Shown one piece after another: positions 6,381 to 11,759 of a DNA stretch of 11,759 nucleotides; positions within the stretch are counted from its first letter, which is position 1; the number at the start of each line of letters is the position of its first letter. A program made the position numbers and the translations under genes. The stretch spans positions 1 through 11,759 of the forward strand of contig JAFKJZ010000172.1 of NCBI GenBank assembly GCA_017305815.1. Direction: 5' to 3'. The notes below the pieces were generated by a model. That model had not been told where the DNA came from. It saw nothing but the letters and a program-made list of their open reading frames with translations, and did not search any database. Origin of the DNA: Hyphomicrobiales bacterium (lineage in GTDB: Bacteria; Pseudomonadota; Alphaproteobacteria; Rhizobiales; Kaistiaceae).

Positions 6381-6404
6381 GCCCCCGGCAGCGGGAACCG
6401 GGGC
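6381..6404 (-). terminator. Hairpin after murC, weak terminator candidate
   Basis: On the minus strand, starting just after the murC stop, GCCCCGG pairs with CCGGGGGC (one bulged G) around an 8-9 base loop. TGTTGTCC follows, so there is no true U-run. It resembles the second hairpin 50 bases on. It may end or stabilise the murC mRNA. Confidence 0.35.
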
Positions 6405-6407
6405 CAG

Positions 6408-7820
6408 TCAGGCGAGCGCGGCGAGCGCCTCCAACTCGCCCGGCAGAGCATAGGCCCAGCTGGTGATCGAGCCGGCGCCGAGGCAGACGACATAGTCGCC
6501 CGGCTTGGCGATCGCGGCGATCTCGGCGGCGAGCGCCTGCGGGCCTTCGAGCGCGCGGGCGTCGCGATGGCCGCGAACCCGCAGGCCGTCGACGAGATGG
6601 TCGCTGTCGATGCCCTCGATCGGCGTTTCGCCGGCGGCATAGACGGGCGCCACCAGAACGGTGTCGGCATCGTTGAAGCAGGTGCAGAAGCCGTCGAACA
6701 GGTCGCGCAGACGGGTATAGCGATGCGGCTGGACGACGGCGATCACCCGTCCCTTGGTCGAGGCGCGCGCCGCCTTCAGCACGGCGGCGATCTCGACCGG
6801 ATGGTGGCCGTAATCGTCGAACACCTCGACGCCGTTCCAGGAGCCGGTATGGGTGAAGCGGCGCTTGACGCCGCCGAACGCCGCCAGCCCCTTGCGGATC
6901 GCGTCGTTGGAAATGCCCAGGTGATGCGCCACGGCGATGGCGCCGGTCGCGTTCTGCACATTGTGCTCGCCCGGCATCGGCAGCACGAGGTCCACCAGCT
7001 CCGCGGTCTCGCCGGTCACGCGGTCGCGGATGCTGGCGGTGAAGATCGACTTGCCGCCCTCGTTGCGCAGATTGCCATAGCGGATGTCGGCCTGCGGGTT
7101 GGCGCCATAGGTGATGATGCGCCGGTCCTCGATCCTGCCGATCAGCGACTGCACTTCCGGATGGTCGAGGCACATCACGGCGAAGCCGTAGAACGGGATG
7201 TTCTCGATGAACTGCTTGTAGGCGTCGCGCGCCTTGTCGAAGGTGCCGTAGTGGTCGAGATGCTCGGGATCGATATTGGTCACGAGCGCGACGTCGGCCG
7301 GCAGCTTGACGAAGGTGCCGTCGCTCTCGTCAGCCTCGACGACGACCCAGTCGCTGGCGCCCATGCGGGCATTGGTGCCATAGGCGTTGATGATGCCGCC
7401 ATTGATGACGGTCGGGTCGAAGCCGCCGGCGTCGAGCAGCGCCGCCACCATCGAGGTGGTGGTGGTCTTGCCATGCGTGCCGGCGATGGCGATGGCGCTC
7501 TTCAGGCGCATCAGCTCGGCCAGCATCTCGGCGCGGCGCACGACGGGCAGCAGCCGCTCGCGGGCGGCTTTCAGCTCGGGATTGCTGGCCTTGATGGCCG
7601 AGGAGACGACGACGACCCGCGCATCGCCGAGATTGGCGGCGTCATGGCCGACCGCGACGGCGACGCCCTTCGCCTTCAGGCGCTGGACATTGGCGTTCTC
7701 GGCCGTGTCCGATCCCTGCACCCGGTATCCGAGATTGACCAGCACCTCGGCGATGCCGCTCATGCCGATGCCGCCGATACCGACGAAATGGACCGACCCG
7801 ATGTCGCGGGGCATTTTCAT
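6408..7820 (-). CDS. murC: UDP-N-acetylmuramate--L-alanine ligase (MurC)
   Basis: MurC (470 aa) is the cytoplasmic ATP-dependent ligase that adds L-Ala to UDP-MurNAc, the first amino acid of the stem peptide. The Mur-ligase order is complete: N-terminal dinucleotide-fold loop GIGGIGMSG (14-22), P-loop GTHGKTT (114-120), EADESDGTF (162-170), [11 protein letters not shown] (182-192), GEHNVQN (284-290), the C-terminal domain with DDYGHHPVE (335-343), and QPHRYTR (364-370). Length is typical. The ATG at 7820 has GGAG eight bases upstream inside the murG 3' end and lies three bases after the murG TAA. MurC's substrate comes from MurB, whose gene is normally the next one; here the autotransporter follows instead. 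Confidence 0.97.
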   Translation of the reverse strand: MKMPRDIGSVHFVGIGGIGMSGIAEVLVNLGYRVQGSDTAENANVQRLKAKGVAVAVGHDAANLGDARVVVVSSAIKASNPELKAARERLLPVVRRAEMLAELMRLKSAIAIAGTHGKTTTTSMVAALLDAGGFDPTVINGGIINAYGTNARMGASDWVVVEADESDGTFVKLPADVALVTNIDPEHLDHYGTFDKARDAYKQFIENIPFYGFAVMCLDHPEVQSLIGRIEDRRIITYGANPQADIRYGNLRNEGGKSIFTASIRDRVTGETAELVDLVLPMPGEHNVQNATGAIAVAHHLGISNDAIRKGLAAFGGVKRRFTHTGSWNGVEVFDDYGHHPVEIAAVLKAARASTKGRVIAVVQPHRYTRLRDLFDGFCTCFNDADTVLVAPVYAAGETPIEGIDSDHLVDGLRVRGHRDARALEGPQALAAEIAAIAKPGDYVVCLGAGSITSWAYALPGELEALAALA

Positions 7821-7823
7821 GAC

Positions 7824-8942
7824 TTAAACTCCGGTGGATCCGTCGGGGCGCTTTCCGCCGGCAACGCGCTCGACCAGGTCGGCCAGGCGTTCAACGGCGT
7901 CGGGGCGTCCGACGGATCTTGCTGCGGCCGCCGCCTGGGCCAGACGGCCCGGCTCGGCCAGGAAAACGGTCAATTCGCGCGCCAGGCGGTCGGCTGTCAA
8001 CTCGGCCTGCGGGACGACCCAGCCGCCGCCCGCCCTGGCGAGGACGAGCGCGTTGGCGCTCTGGTCCTGATCGATGGCGCCGGGAAGCGGCACCATGATG
8101 GCGGGCCGCCCGATAACGGCGAGTTCGCACACGGTCGATGCGCCCGAGCGGGAGACGACGAGATGGCTCGCGGCGATCCGCGCCGGCATGTCCTTGAAGA
8201 ACGACGCCAGTTCCGCCGTGACGCCGAGCCTGTCATAGGCGGCGCGGACACGGTCCATGTCCTCCGGCCGGCATTGCTGGACGATCGAAAGCCGGGCGCG
8301 CGAAGCGGCGTCGAGCTTGGCGAGCGCCTCGGGCAAGAGGTCGGAGAAGAAGCGCGCGCCCTGGCTGCCGCCGAAGACGACGAGCTTCAGCGGGCCGCCT
8401 TCCGGCTGGGCCGGATAGGGAAGCTTGCTGGCGTCGATCACCATCTGCCGGACGGGATTGCCGGTCTGCACGACCTTGCCGCTGGCCGCGTCGGCATGGC
8501 CGACCTCCGGAAAGCTGGTCGCGACCGCGCTGACCCGCGACGCCAGCAACCGGTTGGCGCGGCCGAGCACGGCATTGGCGTCATGCGCGACGGACGGGAT
8601 GCGCAGATGCACCGCCGCGAGAAGCGGCGGCACGGTCGGATAGCCGCCGAATCCGACCACGGCGGCGGGCCGCAGCCGCTTCAGCATCGCCTTCGACTGC
8701 CGATAGCCCTGCCAGAGGCTCCAGGCCGCCGCCAGCAGCACCTTGGGCGACTTCACCGAAGGGGTCGCGGAGCGGATGATATGCGTCTCGTCGGCCGGAA
8801 AGTTCTGGCCGTAGGTCTCGGCGCGATGATCCGTCGCCAGATGCACGGACCAGCCGCGATCCTTCAGCGCGTAGGCGAGCGCCTCGGCGGGGAACAGATG
8901 GCCGCCCGTTCCGCCGGCGCAAAGCAGGATCGTCCTGTTCAT
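7824..8942 (-). CDS. murG: UDP-GlcNAc:lipid I GlcNAc transferase (MurG)
   Basis: MurG (372 aa) is the peripheral inner-membrane GT-B glycosyltransferase that turns lipid I into lipid II. It shows the N-terminal glycine loop GGTGGHLFPAEAL (10-22), GFGGYPTVPPL, the second glycine loop GGSQGARFF (191-199), SRSGASTVCEL (264-274) and the UDP-GlcNAc-binding segment PLPGAIDQDQSANA (about 286-298). One difference stands out: the usual HEQNAVxGxxNR motif reads HDANAVLGRANR (120-131), so the Glu-Gln pair is Asp-Ala. The start ATG at 8942 is four bases past the ftsW stop and has no clear Shine-Dalgarno, suggesting coupling to ftsW. The C-terminus ends GGKRPDGSTGV. Confidence 0.96.
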   Translation of the reverse strand: MNRTILLCAGGTGGHLFPAEALAYALKDRGWSVHLATDHRAETYGQNFPADETHIIRSATPSVKSPKVLLAAAWSLWQGYRQSKAMLKRLRPAAVVGFGGYPTVPPLLAAVHLRIPSVAHDANAVLGRANRLLASRVSAVATSFPEVGHADAASGKVVQTGNPVRQMVIDASKLPYPAQPEGGPLKLVVFGGSQGARFFSDLLPEALAKLDAASRARLSIVQQCRPEDMDRVRAAYDRLGVTAELASFFKDMPARIAASHLVVSRSGASTVCELAVIGRPAIMVPLPGAIDQDQSANALVLARAGGGWVVPQAELTADRLARELTVFLAEPGRLAQAAAAARSVGRPDAVERLADLVERVAGGKRPDGSTGV

Positions 8943-8946
8943 CGCG

Positions 8947-10107
8947 TCAGGCTGCCTTCGGCCGGGTGGTGGCGAAGCGGCTGAAGCCGGCGGTCAGGCG
9001 CGCGGGCTCGAAGCGGCGGCGCGTCAGCGCCAGCACGAGGCCCATCTGGAAGGCGAGCGCCAGCATGGACGAACCGCCATAGGAGATGAACGGCAGCGTC
9101 ATGCCCTTGGCCGGCATCAGGTTCAGATTCACCGCCATGTTGATGACCGACTGCACGCCGAACAGCACCAGCAGGCCGGCGGAGGCGAGGCGCACGAAGG
9201 CATCCTCGTTCTTGAGGCTGTGGCTCAGGCCGCGCACGACGACGAAACCGAACATCAGCACCAGCCCCATGCAGAGGATGATGCCGAATTCCTCGGCCGC
9301 GACGGCGAAGATGAAGTCGGTATGGCTATCCGGCAGGATGCGCTTGACGACGCCCTCGCCCGGTCCGCGGCCGAGCCAGCCGCCGTGGATCACCGAGTTC
9401 AGCGCGGTATCGACCTGGAAGGTGTCGCCGGCGCCGGGATCGAGGAAGCGGTTGATGCGGCCGGCGAAGTGCGGGAACACCGTATAGGCGGCGACGATGC
9501 CGAGAGCGGCCAGACCGGCGAGGCCGGCGATCCAGAACCAGGAGAGGCCCGCCATGAAGAACACGGCCGACCAGGCGATGACGACCAGCATGGTCTGGCC
9601 GAGGTCCGGCTGCGCCACCAGCAGCGCGGCGACGATCGCCAGCAGCAGCATGGCGAAGATGTTGCCCGGGATATCGTTGCGGCGCGAATTCTCGGTGAAG
9701 AGCCAGGCCGACAGCACCAGGAAGGCCGGCTTGACGAATTCGGACGGCTGCAGCGAGAAGCCGAGGATGTTGATCCAGCGCCGGGCGCCCTTCACTTCCT
9801 GGCCGATGAACAGCGTCGCGAACATCAGCACGACCGAGATCGCGAAGACGATCAGCGCCGTGCGGCGGACGTTGCGCGGCGACAGGAAGGAAGTGCCGAT
9901 CATGATGGCGATCGTCGGCACCATGAACATCACGTGGCGTTTCACGAAGTGGAAGCTGTCGAGACCGATGCGCTCGGCCACGGGCGGGCTGCCGGCGAGC
10001 GACAGCACGACGCCGCCGATCATCAGGGCGAGCAGCCCGAACAGGAGATACTTGTCGACCGTCCACCACCATTCGGCGAAGACGCTGCGATCGGCCCGGC
10101 TGACCAT
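8947..10107 (-). CDS. ftsW: Septal peptidoglycan glycosyltransferase FtsW (SEDS family)
   Basis: FtsW (386 aa) is a polytopic inner-membrane SEDS protein that polymerises lipid II at the septum together with the FtsI transpeptidase. Many hydrophobic segments are visible, and the signature stretches are QPSEFVKPAFL, the large periplasmic loop with LGRGPGEGVVKRILPDSHTDFIFAVAAEE (split here only for description; it holds the putative catalytic Asp of SHTDF), and PAKGMTLPFISYGGSSML near the C-terminus. Two starts are possible. The ATG at 10107 has GGAGG seven bases upstream and shares a base with the murD stop; the GTG at 10110 overlaps it as GTGA with only four bases to the GGAGG. The ATG was preferred. 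The C-terminal tail is basic (FATTRPKAA). Confidence 0.95.
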   Translation of the reverse strand: MVSRADRSVFAEWWWTVDKYLLFGLLALMIGGVVLSLAGSPPVAERIGLDSFHFVKRHVMFMVPTIAIMIGTSFLSPRNVRRTALIVFAISVVLMFATLFIGQEVKGARRWINILGFSLQPSEFVKPAFLVLSAWLFTENSRRNDIPGNIFAMLLLAIVAALLVAQPDLGQTMLVVIAWSAVFFMAGLSWFWIAGLAGLAALGIVAAYTVFPHFAGRINRFLDPGAGDTFQVDTALNSVIHGGWLGRGPGEGVVKRILPDSHTDFIFAVAAEEFGIILCMGLVLMFGFVVVRGLSHSLKNEDAFVRLASAGLLVLFGVQSVINMAVNLNLMPAKGMTLPFISYGGSSMLALAFQMGLVLALTRRRFEPARLTAGFSRFATTRPKAA

Positions 10108-11507
10108 CACTTGACCTCCACGAACGGTTTGGCGCCGTCGAGCGCCAGGACGAGAGAGCGGAAGTGATCGCCGCGCTGCTCGAAATTGGAATATTGATCG
10201 TAGGACGCACAGGCTGGCGACAGCAGCACCACAGGCTCCGCCGCGCCGTCCGTCGCCGCGTCGCGGGCCGCATCGGCGACCGCGACATCCATCGTACCTG
10301 ACATCACCGTCTCGACCTTGCCCGCCAGCGTCGCCGCGAATTCCTCCGCCGCGTCACCGATCAGATAGGCTTTGGCGATCCGGGGAAAATACGAGGCGAG
10401 GCTGGTGATGCCGCCGGTTTTCGGCTTGCCGCCGGCAATCCAGTAGATGCGGTCATAGCTCGCCAGTGCCTTCTCGGCGGCGTCTGCATTGGTCGCCTTG
10501 CTGTCGTTGACGAACAGCGCCCGGTCGATCCGCGCGACACGCTCCATACGATGGGCGAGGCCCGGAAAGCTCTTCAACCCCTCGACGATCTCGGCCTCGG
10601 AGATGCTCAGCGCGCGCGCCGCCGCGATCGCCGCGGCAGCGTTCTGCGCATTGTGGGCGCCGCGCAGCGATCCGATGCCGTCGAGATTCGCGACCTCGCG
10701 GATGACGGCGTCGTCGGCCTCGACGATGCGTCCCTTGTCGACGAAATAGCCATTGGCGACCGGCCGGCGCACGGAGATCCGCTCGACCGCCACGCCGCGC
10801 TTGTCGAGATCCGACGCGATGGTCGAGCACCAGTCGTCGTCGACGCCGACAACCGCCGTCCCGGCGCCGCGCACCAGCCGCGCCTTGATGGCGGCATAGC
10901 GCTCCATCGTGTCGTGCCGGTCGAGATGATCCTCGGTCAGGTTCAGCAGGATGCCTACGGTCGGGTCGATGGTCGGGGCCAGGTCGATCTGGAACGACGA
11001 GCACTCAACGATGTGGATACGATCCTTCGCGGGCGGATCCAGCGAGAGGATCGCCGTGCCGATATTGCCGCCGAGCTGCACGTCCCAGCCGTCGACGCGG
11101 AAGAGATGGGCGATCAGGGCCGTCGTCGTAGACTTGCCGTTGGTGCCGGTGATGGCAATGAAGGGCGCCGACGGGGCAATCGCCCGCCGCTCGCGGCAGA
11201 AGAGCTCGATGTCGCCGATGATCTCGACGCCGGCCGCCTTGGCGAGTTCGACGGTCCAGTGCGGCTTCGGGTGGGTCAGCGGCACGCCCGGCGACAGCAC
11301 CAGCGCGTCGACGCGGGAGAAATCCAGCCCGCGCAGGTCGACGGTCGGGATGCCGAGCGCGGCCGCTTTGGCGACGGACTCCGCCTTGTCGTCCCAGGCC
11401 GAGACCTCCGCGCCGCCGGCGACGAGCGCCTGCGCGGTGACGAGGCCGCTGCCGCCCAGTCCGAAGACCGCGACCGACTTGCCGGCGAAGGAGGTGATCG
11501 GCGTCAT
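10107..11507 (-). CDS. murD: UDP-MurNAc-L-Ala--D-glutamate ligase (MurD)
   Basis: MurD (466 aa) is the cytoplasmic ligase that adds D-Glu to UDP-MurNAc-L-Ala, the step after MurC. Motifs in order: N-terminal GLGGSG loop (16-21), [10 protein letters not shown] (71-80), P-loop GTNGKSTTT (121-129), ECSSFQ (168-173), [10 protein letters not shown] (189-198), GAHNAQN (283-289), FPGLAHRME (314-322), NDSKATN (334-340) and [10 protein letters not shown] (429-438). All are standard for MurD, and the length is within the family's range. The ATG at 11507 is 7 bases past the mraY stop, without a strong Shine-Dalgarno; the TGA overlaps the ftsW start region. The tight packing says mraY, murD and ftsW share one transcript. 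Confidence 0.97.
   Translation of the reverse strand: MTPITSFAGKSVAVFGLGGSGLVTAQALVAGGAEVSAWDDKAESVAKAAALGIPTVDLRGLDFSRVDALVLSPGVPLTHPKPHWTVELAKAAGVEIIGDIELFCRERRAIAPSAPFIAITGTNGKSTTTALIAHLFRVDGWDVQLGGNIGTAILSLDPPAKDRIHIVECSSFQIDLAPTIDPTVGILLNLTEDHLDRHDTMERYAAIKARLVRGAGTAVVGVDDDWCSTIASDLDKRGVAVERISVRRPVANGYFVDKGRIVEADDAVIREVANLDGIGSLRGAHNAQNAAAAIAAARALSISEAEIVEGLKSFPGLAHRMERVARIDRALFVNDSKATNADAAEKALASYDRIYWIAGGKPKTGGITSLASYFPRIAKAYLIGDAAEEFAATLAGKVETVMSGTMDVAVADAARDAATDGAAEPVVLLSPACASYDQYSNFEQRGDHFRSLVLALDGAKPFVEVK
10115..10119 (-). promoter_or_regulatory. Shine-Dalgarno of ftsW, inside murD
   Basis: GGAGG on the minus strand lies 7 bases before the ATG at 10107 and 4 before the GTG at 10110, which favours the ATG. 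It is within the last codons of murD. Confidence 0.6.
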
Positions 11508-11514
11508 GCTGCTG

Positions 11515-11759
11515 TCACCGGATCTTCAGGCTGGAGAGGCCGATCAGGGCCAGCACGACCGCGATGATCCAGAAGCGGATCACGACCTGCGGCTCGGTCC
11601 AGCCAAGCTGTTCGAAATGGTGATGAATCGGCGCCATCTTGAAGACGCGCTTGCCGGTCAGCTTGAACGACAGCACCTGGATGATGACCGAGGCCGCCTC
11701 GAGCACGAACAGGCCGCCGACGATGGCGAGCACGATCTCGTGCTTGGTTGCGACGGCGA
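11515..11759 (-). CDS. mraY: Phospho-MurNAc-pentapeptide transferase MraY, C-terminal fragment
   Basis: The last 80 residues of MraY enter from the right edge of the window; the start lies outside. MraY is the polytopic inner-membrane enzyme that transfers phospho-MurNAc-pentapeptide to undecaprenyl phosphate, making lipid I. The visible part begins [15 protein letters not shown], has the membrane segment [17 protein letters not shown], the MraY hallmark [10 protein letters not shown] with three His, GWTEP, and a last membrane helix ending LSSLKIR. The C-terminal end is exactly that of full-length homologues. A GTG near 11733 is an internal codon, not a start. It is the first visible gene of the mraY-murD-ftsW-murG-murC run. 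Confidence 0.96.
   Translation of the reverse strand, partial: AVATKHEIVLAIVGGLFVLEAASVIIQVLSFKLTGKRVFKMAPIHHHFEQLGWTEPQVVIRFWIIAVVLALIGLSSLKIR

Larger units (their letters stand above)
6319..6407. other. Spacer between murC and the autotransporter
   Basis: These 89 bases hold two similar GC-rich hairpins and no trace of murB. A weak promoter-like pair (TTGTCC, 17-base spacer, CGTAAA on the minus strand) lies between the hairpins, but the -10 match is poor, so whether the autotransporter has its own promoter is not settled. Confidence 0.4.

Noticed and set aside
6319..6407. A remnant of murB
   Set aside because: Only 89 bases are available, mostly two hairpins, and no frame shows MurB-like sequence.
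3775..6453. An 892-codon open frame on the plus strand
   Set aside because: It is antisense to the autotransporter. Its Asp/Ala/Arg/Val-rich low-complexity translation mirrors the repeated codons of the real gene and shows no domain of its own.
6319..7173. An N-terminal extension of the autotransporter to 1205 residues
   Set aside because: The extra part overlaps murC on the same strand in another frame and is Arg/Pro-rich nonsense. The signal peptide begins only at the GTG at 6318.
6567..8984. An 805-codon open frame on the plus strand
   Set aside because: It is antisense to murC and murG, both of which have complete motif sets. No recognisable domain is seen.

Overview
The window is a piece of the division and cell wall (dcw) cluster of a high-GC alphaproteobacterium, read entirely on the minus strand. 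The gene order, the alphaproteobacterial style of FtsA, FtsZ, MurG and FtsW, and a CtrA-like box upstream of ddl point to the Hyphomicrobiales (Rhizobiales). A Kaistia-like genus is only a guess, since no rRNA or other marker is present.

In transcription order (right to left) the window holds: the C-terminal end of mraY (cut by the window edge), murD, ftsW, murG and murC, all touching or nearly touching; then an unexpected 2.76 kb gene for a classical type V autotransporter; then ddl, ftsQ, ftsA and the first 55 codons of ftsZ. MraY, MurD, MurG and MurC make the lipid-linked and UDP-linked peptidoglycan precursors. Ddl supplies D-Ala-D-Ala. FtsW polymerises septal glycan. FtsQ, FtsA and FtsZ build the divisome.

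The anomaly lies between murC and ddl. In related bacteria this slot normally holds murB, the UDP-MurNAc dehydrogenase. Here no murB, whole or as a remnant, is present. Instead there is a 920-residue autotransporter with a signal peptide, a passenger of about twelve degenerate '[VI]xNxGxI' beta-helix rungs, a calcium-loop-like DxDGDGxD motif and a 12-stranded-type C-terminal barrel ending in Phe.

The inserted gene has regulatory DNA on both sides. Two look-alike GC-rich hairpins lie between murC and its start, and a textbook intrinsic terminator follows its stop. Downstream of that terminator, the ddl leader carries a TTAA-N7-TTAC box resembling a CtrA site, then a near-perfect 26-base palindrome that runs into the ddl Shine-Dalgarno. 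The cluster therefore looks split into three units: mraY-murD-ftsW-murG-murC, the autotransporter, and ddl-ftsQ-ftsA-ftsZ.

No RNA genes, CRISPR arrays, insertion sequences or integrases were seen. The long plus-strand open frames are antisense shadows of the GC-rich genes.
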